DNA from: Nitrospira sp.
Lineage (GTDB): Bacteria > Nitrospirota > Nitrospiria > Nitrospirales > Nitrospiraceae
DNA: 58,007 nucleotides
Assembly (NCBI GenBank): GCA_005116955.1
Contig: SWDI01000005.1
Span: 161,156-219,162, forward strand
Reading direction: 5' to 3'
Part shown: piece by piece, positions 26,155-35,074 of the stretch
Numbering within the stretch: position 1 is the first letter of the stretch
Layout: each line of letters starts with the position of its first letter
Notes under the pieces: generated by a model
Databases searched by the model: none
What the model was told of the DNA's origin: nothing
What the model saw: only the letters and a program-made list of their open reading frames with translations
Translations under genes and position numbers: made by a program

Positions 26155-28623
26155 ATGGTGGGTCCTCTCGCGTGGGTCCGCTGGCAGCGCATTTTCATCA
26201 TCGCCATTCTCACTCTCATTCCCTTTCCTGGATCAGCGGCAGATACCCAAGTAGGTGTCGGAACGTCACCCGCTGGATCCGCTCCTCTCGATATCACGGC
26301 AGAGCGGATCGACTATCGACAAGATCAAGACGTCTACGAGGCAAACGGATCGGTGGTGATTCAGCAGGGGGCGATTACGCTCACGGCGGACCACGCTACC
26401 ATTCAAGTCTTGTCGGGGATTCTCACTGCCGTCGGCCATGTTCACTTAACGGACCCGCAGGCCGATGTGACGGCTGAACGGATGGAGATCAATGTCAATA
26501 CAGAGGCTGGCGTGGCAACACATGCCCAGCTCTATGCTCCGACAACCAACTCATCGATATCCGGCCGCCTCCTGCAGAGGTTTTCTGAATACCACTATCG
26601 AGTGAAAGATGGCAGTTTCACGAATTGTGATGCGCAAGACGGAGAAGTGCCGGCGTGGCGTTTTCGGTTTAAGGATCTGGATCTGACCATGGGAGACACC
26701 TTGGGATCCAAAGGCGGGTGGTTCTGTGTCTTGGACGTGCCCACGATTCCACTACCTACCTTCTCCTTTCCCATGACCAAACGACAAACTGGCTTTCTGA
26801 TTCCTAGCCCGAGTTATGACACTCGATTTGGATTTCACCTGAAGCAGAGCTTTTTTTGGGCGATTAATCCGAGTCAAGACTTGACGGTCACACCCTCCTA
26901 TTACAGTGACCTCGGATATGGGTCTGATTTTGAGTATCGGTATGTCTTGGACCGGCGATCTCGGGGCAAGTGGTATGTGAGCTATCTGCAACAGACGCAG
27001 CTTCCCAATGTCTCCGGCCTCACCGACACCGGGGAAGATGTCAAACAGGCACGCGCCGCACTCATCGGAACCCATACGCAATACCTCACCGATACGTTGC
27101 TCCTCCGCGCCAACGCCAATTTGGTTACAGACCCTAACTATTTCCAACAACTGAGCAATTCAGGGATACTCCGTGCTTCGCCGAGCAGCGAATCAAACCT
27201 CTTGGTGACCCAGCGCTTGCCCTACGGCAACCTGTATCTTCTTGGCCTCTATCTGCAACCGCTACAAGCCGGAGGAAAGGATACATTTCAACGGCTTCCG
27301 GAGGCCGGCTATAGCCTGCCCCACGTCTCACTATTCAATTCTCCTATCTTGTTGGGCATGGAAGGGAACTATGTCAATTTCTATCGCGATCAAGGATTTA
27401 CGCTGAATCGGATCAATGTCGTTCCTAGTATTTCGACAGATGTACTGCATCTCGGGCATGTGATTGGGATTCGACCCCAAGCGAAGTTCCGTGAGGTCTA
27501 TTACACCAGAGGGGCGCAATCGGATGAAGGGCAGCATCGAGAGACGTTTTGGTTGGGGGTGGATGCTACGTCAAAAGTGACGCGCCGATTCGCCCTTGCT
27601 GACGGGAATAGTTTGTTGCATACCCTCGAGCCCACGGTCACCTACGAATATGTGCCGTCAACTGATCAATCGAAGTTGACGCAAATCGACCAAGTCGATG
27701 ATCTTCCGAAGAAGAATTTGCTGACGTATATGCTGCGTAGTCGGGTATTGGAATCAGGGAAGACCAATGCCTTCAACTGGCTCGATCTCACGTTGGCGCA
27801 GAGTTATCATGTCGGCGATGTACAAACTCTGGCGCGTGAGTTTACGCCAGGAGTCGTCCCTTTCCTCGGATCATTCACCCAACCGCTCCAGCCGGCTACG
27901 GTGCCCATCCAAGGCAAGAAGTTTTCTGATATCTGGATGCGGGCCGTGATCGGTAACAACCTGCCGACGCTGCTGTCGCCGGCGTGGTTGGATACCCCGG
28001 TAGTTGGACGTGCGGCGCAGGCGTGGGCTCTCCGACCGCCGATCAATCGGTATCTGACGGTCGACGCGTTCTTCGATCCCTATCAACCAGGGGTGAGTCA
28101 ATTCAACACGGATCTTCGATTTCAAGAGGGAACCAACTGGTATTTCGAAGTGGGACAACGGTACACGAGAGATGGGAATCGGGTCAGGCGAGGCGACGTC
28201 TGGAACCCTATCTCATTTAATGAGGTGTTTGCTCCGACGAAGGACATTCAGTTTGTGACGATGGGCGGGGCCTTCCGCACCCCGTGGGGATGGACGTTCG
28301 GAGCCAAGGCCTACTACGATGTCAAAAATGGACGAAGCCCGGAATTGGACGCCGTCGCCTTGTATCAGAATCCGTGCAGATGTTGGTCGGTGGGGCTGTA
28401 TTACCTGAAGTTCCCGGATCGTGAGCAATATAGCTTTATGTTGAGTCTCACTGGAATCGGTTGGACAGAAAGTGCCGGGACTGCCGTCATGCGCACACTT
28501 CTGAGCCCACTGCTGTGGGGTGAACGGGGGCTCCCATGGGCGACTCTGGGCGGGCCTTATGGTATTCCTCCGCAGACCTCCGAGACCGGTGCTGCACTGC
28601 CCGGAGGTCAACCTGGACGATGA
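26155..28623 (+). CDS. lptD: LPS-assembly outer-membrane protein LptD
   Basis: An 822-residue outer-membrane protein that inserts lipopolysaccharide in the outer leaflet. A signal peptide (MVGPLAWVRWQRIFIIAILTL, cleaved after GSAA) precedes an OstA/LptA-like jellyroll (about 30-160: ITAERIDYRQDQDVYEANGS). The rest is a long beta-barrel with the family phrase FPMTKRQTGFLIPSPSYD. Cysteines that could form the interdomain disulfides lie in FTNCDAQDG and near the C-terminus in NPCRCWSVGLYY. The start is placed at ATG 26155, directly after the folC stop and at the head of the signal peptide; GTG 26122 is open but inside folC. Confidence 0.93.
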   Translation: MVGPLAWVRWQRIFIIAILTLIPFPGSAADTQVGVGTSPAGSAPLDITAERIDYRQDQDVYEANGSVVIQQGAITLTADHATIQVLSGILTAVGHVHLTDPQADVTAERMEINVNTEAGVATHAQLYAPTTNSSISGRLLQRFSEYHYRVKDGSFTNCDAQDGEVPAWRFRFKDLDLTMGDTLGSKGGWFCVLDVPTIPLPTFSFPMTKRQTGFLIPSPSYDTRFGFHLKQSFFWAINPSQDLTVTPSYYSDLGYGSDFEYRYVLDRRSRGKWYVSYLQQTQLPNVSGLTDTGEDVKQARAALIGTHTQYLTDTLLLRANANLVTDPNYFQQLSNSGILRASPSSESNLLVTQRLPYGNLYLLGLYLQPLQAGGKDTFQRLPEAGYSLPHVSLFNSPILLGMEGNYVNFYRDQGFTLNRINVVPSISTDVLHLGHVIGIRPQAKFREVYYTRGAQSDEGQHRETFWLGVDATSKVTRRFALADGNSLLHTLEPTVTYEYVPSTDQSKLTQIDQVDDLPKKNLLTYMLRSRVLESGKTNAFNWLDLTLAQSYHVGDVQTLAREFTPGVVPFLGSFTQPLQPATVPIQGKKFSDIWMRAVIGNNLPTLLSPAWLDTPVVGRAAQAWALRPPINRYLTVDAFFDPYQPGVSQFNTDLRFQEGTNWYFEVGQRYTRDGNRVRRGDVWNPISFNEVFAPTKDIQFVTMGGAFRTPWGWTFGAKAYYDVKNGRSPELDAVALYQNPCRCWSVGLYYLKFPDREQYSFMLSLTGIGWTESAGTAVMRTLLSPLLWGERGLPWATLGGPYGIPPQTSETGAALPGGQPGR

Positions 28624-28710
28624 TCCCCGTTTGACACTAAAAACAGTGGTGGGGTACGATGCCTACGCAATCACGCATCAATGATCTCAACCCCGAAGGA
28701 GGGCGCAGAC

Positions 28711-29058
28711 GTGGCTGGTGACGCCTTGAAAGTCGAAGATTCTACTTGGGATGCCGAAGTAATGAAGGCCTCCGAACTCGTCATGGTCGATTTTTGGGCG
28801 GTGTGGTGCGGCCCATGTCAAATGGTGGCTCCCATCGTGGAGGAATTGGCAAATGAATACGCCGGGAAGCTGAAGGTTCGAAAACTGAACACTGACGAGA
28901 ATCCAGAGGTGGCGGGTCGTTACCAGGTGATGAGTATCCCCACGATTCTATTCTTTAAGAACGGCCAGCCCATCGAGAAGCTGGTGGGCGCCAGACCAAA
29001 GCGACAGTTCAAAGAACTGATCGATTCACTGCTCGCTCAGCATGCAGGGACTGCCTAG
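28711..29058 (+). CDS. trxA: Thioredoxin
   Basis: A 115-residue thioredoxin with the active site WCGPC in MVDFWAVWCGPCQMVAP and the cis-Pro loop SIPTILFF. It reduces disulfides in the cytosol; no signal peptide. GTG 28711 is chosen because GGAGG lies about eight bases upstream and relatives start at this place; the ATG at 28681 would add ten residues and place that ribosome site inside the gene. Confidence 0.95.
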   Translation: MAGDALKVEDSTWDAEVMKASELVMVDFWAVWCGPCQMVAPIVEELANEYAGKLKVRKLNTDENPEVAGRYQVMSIPTILFFKNGQPIEKLVGARPKRQFKELIDSLLAQHAGTA

Positions 29059-29237
29059 CGTGATGCTGAAATAGGGAGAGGGGGGCCTCCGCTCCCGTCC
29101 AGGTGGCGCTTAGTGGCGTTCAGCGTACCAAGTGTAGGCCACTCGCTGTTCCAGCGATACGTTCTATTCGGCGGGAGGGATGTTGAGTGTTCCGAGGTGT
29201 CGTCTGCGTTTAGCTAGGCTTTGCCTTTGTTGCAGCT

Positions 29238-30914
29238 ATGCTGACTGAGCTGCGTATTACGAATTTTGCTGTGATTGAACGACTGAGTCTGAACATGGAC
29301 TCAGGATTTGCCGTGTTGACCGGAGAGACCGGGACTGGTAAGTCGTTATTAATCGATGCAGTGGCGCTTCTTGTCGGTGGGCGAGCCTCAAGCGAGCAAA
29401 TTCGTTTCGGTGAAGACGAAGCCCAACTTGAAGCGTCGTTTGAGATTCCGCTCACGCATCCTCTTCTTCAACGGCTGCGGGCCAAAGAAGTCCTTGGCCC
29501 ACACGATTCTCAACTTATCATTCGACGCATCATTGCACGCTCAGGAAGAAACCGGGTGTATCTGAACGGAATCCTCAGCCCTGTCCATGTGCTGGAGGAG
29601 TTCGCCGGTACGCTTGTCGATATCCATGGCCAGCATGACCAGCAATCGCTTCTATCCAGCTCCGCTCAGCTTGAGGTTCTGGATGCCTTTGGTCGTCTGC
29701 TGGAACTGCGGTCCCAATATCAATCAATCCATCGTGAGTTAGTGAGTTCCCGTGAGAAACGTACTGCGCTTGCCATCTCGCTCCAACAGCGGGTCCAGCA
29801 AGAAGACCTGTTGAGTTTTCAGCAGGAGGAGTTGGATGAGGCTGCCTGCCGTCTGGGGGAGGAAGAGCTGCTACAGGCTGAACGTCATCGGTTGGGGGCG
29901 TCTCGGCGTCTGACTGAATTGGCATCGGAAGCTCAGGAACGAATTCAGGGCGATGCGGCTGGTATCTTGGCGAATCTGGTGTCGATGGAGCGCGTGTTAG
30001 GAGAGCTCACTCAGATCGACCCTGCGATGGGAGGAACGGGCCGGCTTGCCTCCGAGGCCAAGGTGCTTCTGAAAGAAGTCGCCGACTCCCTTCGCGGGTA
30101 TGTCGAGGGGCTAGACGCAGATCCTCAGCGACTCAGTGTGATCGAAGATCGTTTGGCTGTCATCCAGAAGATGAAAAAGAAATACGGGGGGACGATTGAA
30201 GCCGTTCTAGAGGTTCAGGATCGAGTGAGGCAAGAACTAGGCCAACTTCGAGGGGTGGACAGCGAGATCGATCGATATGATCGTCTTATTACGGAGCAAC
30301 AACAGAACGTCTCGGCACTGGCCAGAGCGCTCTCAGGGAAGCGAACGGAAGCAGCCAAACGGTTGACGAAATTGGTGGACAAAGAGCTCAGTGCGTTGAA
30401 AATGGGATCGGTACGGTTTCTGGTCCAAGTTATGGCTTCTGGGCCTGACGAAATGTACGGTTCTGATGGTGCCGATCGTGTCGAGTTTCAGCTGTCGACC
30501 AATGCAGGCGAGCCGTTGAAACCGATATCTCGTGTGGCATCGGGTGGTGAACTCTCGCGGGTGATGCTGGCGTTGAAATCCGTCCTTGCTGAGGTCGATC
30601 ATGTGCCGGTCTTGATCTTCGATGAGATCGATACAGGGGTGGGAGGAGCGGTCGCAGCTACGATTGGGAAACGGCTACGGGAGTTGGGCCGCTACCATCA
30701 AGTGCTGTGCATCACGCATCTCCCGCAGGTCGCCTCTCAAGCCCAGCATCATTTCTCTGTCGAAAAGTTGGAGGTCAAGGGGCGAACGGTAGCGACGGTG
30801 CGTTTGTTGACTGGCATAAGTCGCGAGGGTGAAATTGCGCGCATGCTTGGTGGGGAGCGAATCACTGCCAAGACTCGATCTGCAGCGGCGGAGTTGATCG
30901 CCGGAACGCAATGA
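29238..30914 (+). CDS. recN: DNA repair protein RecN
   Basis: An SMC-like ATPase (558 residues) acting in double-strand break repair. Walker A is LTGETGTGKSLLIDA near residue 30; a long coiled coil spans about 160-360; the ABC signature SGGELSRVMLALK and Walker B VLIFDEIDTGVGG are near the C-terminus. It is followed by a convergent HD-GYP gene, with only five bases between the stops. The 180 bases upstream contain no other gene. Confidence 0.97.
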   Translation: MLTELRITNFAVIERLSLNMDSGFAVLTGETGTGKSLLIDAVALLVGGRASSEQIRFGEDEAQLEASFEIPLTHPLLQRLRAKEVLGPHDSQLIIRRIIARSGRNRVYLNGILSPVHVLEEFAGTLVDIHGQHDQQSLLSSSAQLEVLDAFGRLLELRSQYQSIHRELVSSREKRTALAISLQQRVQQEDLLSFQQEELDEAACRLGEEELLQAERHRLGASRRLTELASEAQERIQGDAAGILANLVSMERVLGELTQIDPAMGGTGRLASEAKVLLKEVADSLRGYVEGLDADPQRLSVIEDRLAVIQKMKKKYGGTIEAVLEVQDRVRQELGQLRGVDSEIDRYDRLITEQQQNVSALARALSGKRTEAAKRLTKLVDKELSALKMGSVRFLVQVMASGPDEMYGSDGADRVEFQLSTNAGEPLKPISRVASGGELSRVMLALKSVLAEVDHVPVLIFDEIDTGVGGAVAATIGKRLRELGRYHQVLCITHLPQVASQAQHHFSVEKLEVKGRTVATVRLLTGISREGEIARMLGGERITAKTRSAAAELIAGTQ

Positions 30915-30919
30915 ATAGA

Positions 30920-32047
30920 TCAAGCGGCGGGAGCGATCTCCATGGCTCGGGAAGAGACGGGGGAGTCCTTTACGACCTGAACGAAGAGTTCAAGTAACTG
31001 CGGGTCAAAATGCATATCAGATTGAAGCGAGATCTGACGGATTGCGGCATCCAGAGGAAGGGCGACGCGTCCAGGTGCGTCGGCGGTCAGATGATCAAAC
31101 GTTTGGGCAATACCGACAATACGGGCCAGTAAGGGAATATCCAGGCCTCGGAGTCCATGAGGGTAGCCCTGTCCATCCCATCGTTCGTGGTGGGATGCGA
31201 TGATTTCTCTTGTCTCAATCGGCAAACCCAACGAGGCAATCATCCGTGCACCTCTGTCGACGTGTTCCCTACAGAGGGATGCTTCGCCTGAGGGAAGGAT
31301 CTGATCCTCTGAGAACCTATATGATGGAAGACTTGTTTTTCCTACATCATGCAGAAAGGCTCCCAAGGCCAACGCTTTTTGCTCGGATACGGTAAGATTG
31401 AGTCGGCTAGCCAGCAACGTAGCATAGAAACTCACTCGGCTCGAATGATTGAGTAATTGGCGGTCCGTGGCTTCCAGAATATCGGACAGGAGTGGAAGCA
31501 AGGTCATCTCGTCTTGCTGCAAAGCATCATGGTTCTGCTGGTGAATGGAATGCGACGCATATTCCGTCTTAACTGAGTTCCATGCACGTCCACTCTCTTC
31601 CTCCGAGCCCCACAGGTCGGGTAGCGTCCGAAGGCAGTAGCGAAGAAAGTCGAGTCGGCGCTTCTTGTCCATTGTCTGTTGAATGAGTGTGGTCAGCTCG
31701 TGCACGTTGAAAGGCTTCAGTAAGTAACCCGCGGCTCCCTGACGGATACCCTCCATGGCAGACTTCAGGCTCCCGTATCCCGTGACGATAATGACCTCCA
31801 CGTCGGGGTGATGGTGCTTGATGTCTCTGAGAAGCTCGAGTCCATGACGATCCGGAAGCTTTTGATCGAGTGTGATCAGGTCAATGGGTTCCTGGCTGAG
31901 GACCTCGATGGCCATCTTGGCGTTCTCTGCAGAACGAACGTTGCAGAAAGTACGAAGTATGAATTTAAGAGCATCGCGGGGCCCCGCTTCATCATCAACC
32001 ACGAGGACAGTCGGTTGTGTTCCTGACTGACGAGAGGTTGTGATCAT
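30920..32047 (-). CDS. Response regulator with HD-GYP domain
   Basis: A 375-residue two-domain regulator. The receiver (about 13-130) is intact: VLVVDDEA, phosphoacceptor in LITLDQKLPD, and KPF. The HD-GYP domain (about 185-365) has LHDVGKTSLP and HHERWDGQGYPHGLRG, the metal-binding and GYP motifs of c-di-GMP phosphodiesterases. Phosphorylation would thus control c-di-GMP breakdown. ATG 32047 is preferred; an upstream GTG at 32056 is possible. A perfect palindrome containing the only good ribosome site lies at 32056-32072. It follows the NtrC regulator on the same strand but is separated by a 200-base AT-rich region. Confidence 0.93.
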   Translation of the reverse strand: MITTSRQSGTQPTVLVVDDEAGPRDALKFILRTFCNVRSAENAKMAIEVLSQEPIDLITLDQKLPDRHGLELLRDIKHHHPDVEVIIVTGYGSLKSAMEGIRQGAAGYLLKPFNVHELTTLIQQTMDKKRRLDFLRYCLRTLPDLWGSEEESGRAWNSVKTEYASHSIHQQNHDALQQDEMTLLPLLSDILEATDRQLLNHSSRVSFYATLLASRLNLTVSEQKALALGAFLHDVGKTSLPSYRFSEDQILPSGEASLCREHVDRGARMIASLGLPIETREIIASHHERWDGQGYPHGLRGLDIPLLARIVGIAQTFDHLTADAPGRVALPLDAAIRQISLQSDMHFDPQLLELFVQVVKDSPVSSRAMEIAPAA

Positions 32048-32055
32048 ACGCGACA

Positions 32056-32072
32056 CCTACTCCAGGAGTAGG
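32056..32072 (-). promoter_or_regulatory. Perfect palindrome overlapping the ribosome site of the HD-GYP gene
   Basis: CCTACTCC-A-GGAGTAGG is an 8-base perfect inverted repeat with a one-base centre. On the minus strand the second arm carries GGAG, the likely Shine-Dalgarno sequence for ATG 32047. It could be a protein-binding site. With a one-base centre, a hairpin would need to open a few pairs to form a loop. Confidence 0.45.
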
Positions 32073-32185
32073 CTAATGATAAGTAATCCCCGTTCCTTTT
32101 CATGAGGTTGCGAGAAATTTCAATATAGAGTGGTGGTGGCATAGTGAGCAACTATACGTATATATCATAAATGCTAGGATACCTA

Positions 32186-32243
32186 TGTTGATAACAGGGA
32201 TGTGGGGATAATGTGTGTATAAGTGTGACGCTCTTGTGCATAA
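32186..32243 (+). other. Cluster of DnaA-box-like 9-mers
   Basis: Four same-strand matches to TGTGNATAA lie within 58 bases: TGTTGATAA (32186, one mismatch), TGGGGATAA (32203, one mismatch), TGTGTATAA (32214, exact) and TGTGCATAA (32235, exact). Left of them, 32145-32175 is very AT-rich (TATACGTATATATCATAAAT). The interval lies between the NtrC-type gene and the HD-GYP gene (32048-32248). It could be a DnaA-regulated promoter, a titration site or an origin-like site; which one is not decided by sequence. Confidence 0.5.
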
Positions 32244-32248
32244 GTGTG

Positions 32249-33679
32249 TCATTCTTGTATGGGCAGGTCGGGCTCTTGGGGCGAGGAATTGTCCAGACGA
32301 CCGATGCTGAGAGTGTCCATTCGGTATTTCAGCATCCGTCGGCTAATTCCAAGTAGGTTCGCGGCGTGGGTTTGTACGTAATTGGTCCGTTTCAACGCAT
32401 CAAGGATAATCTCCCGTTCAAACTCCATTACGGCTTTTTCAAGCGACATGCGACCGGCGAGGGTATCGTCTCGAAGCGATGTTGAACGAGAGTCATTCTT
32501 GATCAGATTCGGCAAATGCTCTGGAGTGATTTGTGTAGCATTTTTGGACCAGATGAACGCCTGCTCGACGAAGTTTTCCAGCTCGCGAACATTGCCAGGC
32601 CAAGAATACCGAGTCAGAAGCTCCAATGCCTCTTTTCCGAATTCGATACGAGGGCGTCGTTCCTCGTCCAGCCGTTTCTCGAGAAAATGTTTGGCTAGGA
32701 GGGGAATATCCTCGCCGCGTTCACGGAGTGGGGGGAGAACGAGCGCAATGACGTTGATGCGGTAGTAGAGGTCTTCTCGAAACTGCGCTTTTCGAACGAG
32801 GTCATCAAGATTCTTGTTCGTCGCTGTCACGATGCGGACATCGACCTTGATTGGCTGAACTCCCCCGATTCTCGTAAATTCGCGCTCTTGGATGACACGC
32901 AGGAGCTTCGCTTGCGTGATTGGACTCAAGTCACCGATTTCGTCCAGGAACAACGTTCCGGTGTTCGCCAATTCAAACTGTCCGACGCGTCGGGCTGTGG
33001 CATCCGTGAACGACCCCTTTTCGTGGCCGAAGAGTTCGCTCTCTATGAGTGTTTCAGGCAACGCGGCGCAGTTCAGGGCAATGAAGGGGCGCTCGCGTCG
33101 GGAACTGTTGTAGTGCAAGGCTTTTGCGACTAATTCCTTTCCTGTGCCACTTTCTCCAGTAATGAGTACCGTGGTGCGGCTATCGGCGACCTGCTCGATT
33201 TTTGAGTAGATCTCCTGCATCCCCTGGCTTTTTCCGATCAGATTATGGAAGGCATAGCGCTGGACGACTTGAGCTCGCAACTGCTTGACTTCTCGCTCCA
33301 GTTCGGAGGAGTTCAGGACGCGATCAATGATGATACGGAGCTCATCGACGTCGAACGGTTTTGAGAGATAGTCAGCAGCGCCGAACTTCATGGCGTCGAC
33401 GGCTGTTTTGACAGATTTGGTACCTGTGAGCATGATGACAGGAGTCATCTTGCTCTCCAGACGAAGCGTTTGAAGTACTGCGAGGCCGTCGGTTCCCGGG
33501 AGAATGACATCGAGAAGGATGAGGTCGGGTTCATCCTTCCGAAACACATCGAGACCTTCCTGACCATCACAGGCTTGGAGAATGTCATAGATTGGTTCGA
33601 GAACCATTTTGAGGGAGGTACGGACTCGGGGATCGTCATCGATCAGCAGAACCCGTTTCCTAACAGCCAAACTTTCCAC
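32249..33679 (-). CDS. NtrC-family sigma-54-type response regulator
   Basis: A 476-residue three-domain activator. The receiver is intact (LLIDDDP, phosphoacceptor Asp57 in LILLDVILPG). The AAA+ domain has Walker A GESGTGKE and Walker [11 protein letters not shown], with the sigma-54 contact loop reading GSFTDA, not the canonical GAFTGA. The C-terminal Fis-type helix-turn-helix is near AANLLGISRRMLKYRM. GTG 33679 is preceded by AAGGAG. The histidine kinase ends 16 bases upstream, so the two form a two-component operon. Confidence 0.95.
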   Translation of the reverse strand: MESLAVRKRVLLIDDDPRVRTSLKMVLEPIYDILQACDGQEGLDVFRKDEPDLILLDVILPGTDGLAVLQTLRLESKMTPVIMLTGTKSVKTAVDAMKFGAADYLSKPFDVDELRIIIDRVLNSSELEREVKQLRAQVVQRYAFHNLIGKSQGMQEIYSKIEQVADSRTTVLITGESGTGKELVAKALHYNSSRRERPFIALNCAALPETLIESELFGHEKGSFTDATARRVGQFELANTGTLFLDEIGDLSPITQAKLLRVIQEREFTRIGGVQPIKVDVRIVTATNKNLDDLVRKAQFREDLYYRINVIALVLPPLRERGEDIPLLAKHFLEKRLDEERRPRIEFGKEALELLTRYSWPGNVRELENFVEQAFIWSKNATQITPEHLPNLIKNDSRSTSLRDDTLAGRMSLEKAVMEFEREIILDALKRTNYVQTHAANLLGISRRMLKYRMDTLSIGRLDNSSPQEPDLPIQE

Positions 33680-33695
33680 AAGCGCTCCTTACGTT

Positions 33696-34973
33696 CTAAC
33701 CTTGATGGGAGGGAAGAGTGATGAGGAAGGTTGTTCCACTCCCTTCCGTACTCTGAACTTGAATCTCTCCTCGATGCTCCCGAACGATCTGATGAGCAAT
33801 GGTCAGTCCCAAACCGGTTCCTTCGTTTAGAGCACTCGCATATTTAGTGGTAAAGAAAGGATCGAAGATGTGGTCAAGGTTTTCAGCTGAGATGCCGTGC
33901 CCCGTATCCTCGATCTGTATCTGCAGCCACATCTCACCACCCACTTTTGGGAGCCTCGTGGTCCGTACTCGAAGGGTTCCATTTTTGTCGCCGATGGCAT
34001 CCATCGCATTCAAGAGCAGGTTTAAGAGGACCTGTTTGATTTGCTGCCGATCTAACATGCCACGAGGAAGCTCCGGCGCCAAATCTTTTTCAATCTTGAT
34101 TCCGCGGCTGTTTGCCTTCACTTGGATGAAATACAGGCACGACGAGACGATTTCATTCAGATCTTCATCGGTCAACTGAGGTTCCATATATCGAGCGTAG
34201 TCGAGAATCTCCTGAATCAAACGTTCAATCCGATTGACGTCCTCAAGCACAATGCGGCTGAATTCTCCGATAAACTGACTGTCATCCTTCCGTTCTGGAG
34301 CCAGTTGGATAAACGTCTTGATCGACGTCAAGGGGTTTCTGATTTCATGCGCGAAGCCCCCTGCAATGGTTTCCAAAGAACGCAGTCGATCAGTTCGCCG
34401 CATGAGGACTTGAGATTGCCGAAGGTCCTCGTACATTAGGAAGGAGTCGAGCGCATTGGCGGCGCTCTGGGCCATAGAGGTCAGTAGTTCAAGGGTATCG
34501 GAGGGGATGATCGTGGATTCTTTTTTAGATTGGAGGACGACGAAAGCGATCAACCGACCTCGATTCAGTAACGGGATGGCTAGATTGATGGGAAGTGTGG
34601 CGAACTGGGCATCCGCTGTGTTGTCCAGCAATGTCGTGCGTAGGGAGTCGGCCAGCACGGACGAGTCGAGGATGTCCTGGCGATCAGCCAGTTGTTGAAC
34701 AAGGGGGTGCTTGAGAGGAACGGCGGGAGGTGCGGCTATTAAAGAAATCGGCGTGGGTACATTCACCAGGCGAAAACATTTTCGCTCACGATCAAGCAGA
34801 TACAGTAGCCCTTGAGAGTGCCGGGAAGCATCGGAGAGGCCGTAAACAATTCGCTCTGCGATGATGGGAAGGCTTGTCGGGTGCCCTATGTCCCGTGCGA
34901 ATTTCGTGAGTCGTTGCAGTAAAGCTGTGCCTGCCTGATCAAGGGTTGATTGAGGAGTTGGATGATTTGTCAT
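33696..34973 (-). CDS. GAF-domain sensor histidine kinase
   Basis: A 425-residue soluble kinase. Residues about 30-180 form a GAF-like sensor; the phosphorylated His is 209 in GGFAHEIRNPLTSIK; the ATP-binding domain has NLLLNAMDAIGDKNG (N box), DTGHGIS (G1) and GTGLGLTIAHQI (G2). No membrane segments, so it senses an intracellular signal, unknown. It lies directly upstream of the NtrC-type regulator, its probable partner. Confidence 0.95.
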   Translation of the reverse strand: MTNHPTPQSTLDQAGTALLQRLTKFARDIGHPTSLPIIAERIVYGLSDASRHSQGLLYLLDRERKCFRLVNVPTPISLIAAPPAVPLKHPLVQQLADRQDILDSSVLADSLRTTLLDNTADAQFATLPINLAIPLLNRGRLIAFVVLQSKKESTIIPSDTLELLTSMAQSAANALDSFLMYEDLRQSQVLMRRTDRLRSLETIAGGFAHEIRNPLTSIKTFIQLAPERKDDSQFIGEFSRIVLEDVNRIERLIQEILDYARYMEPQLTDEDLNEIVSSCLYFIQVKANSRGIKIEKDLAPELPRGMLDRQQIKQVLLNLLLNAMDAIGDKNGTLRVRTTRLPKVGGEMWLQIQIEDTGHGISAENLDHIFDPFFTTKYASALNEGTGLGLTIAHQIVREHRGEIQVQSTEGSGTTFLITLPSHQG

Positions 34974-35074
34974 GAGTGTGGTGCGCGAAGTTGTATCCGT
35001 CCGCGTAGTTCGTTGTGGTGGAAACGAGTCTACGTATCATCACTAGGTTAGAAGTATACACCCGAAAGGCTGTT

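Noticed and set aside
32186-32243. Calling this the chromosomal replication origin
   Set aside because: The DnaA-like boxes are real, but two have a mismatch and none of the usual origin-linked genes are in the window.
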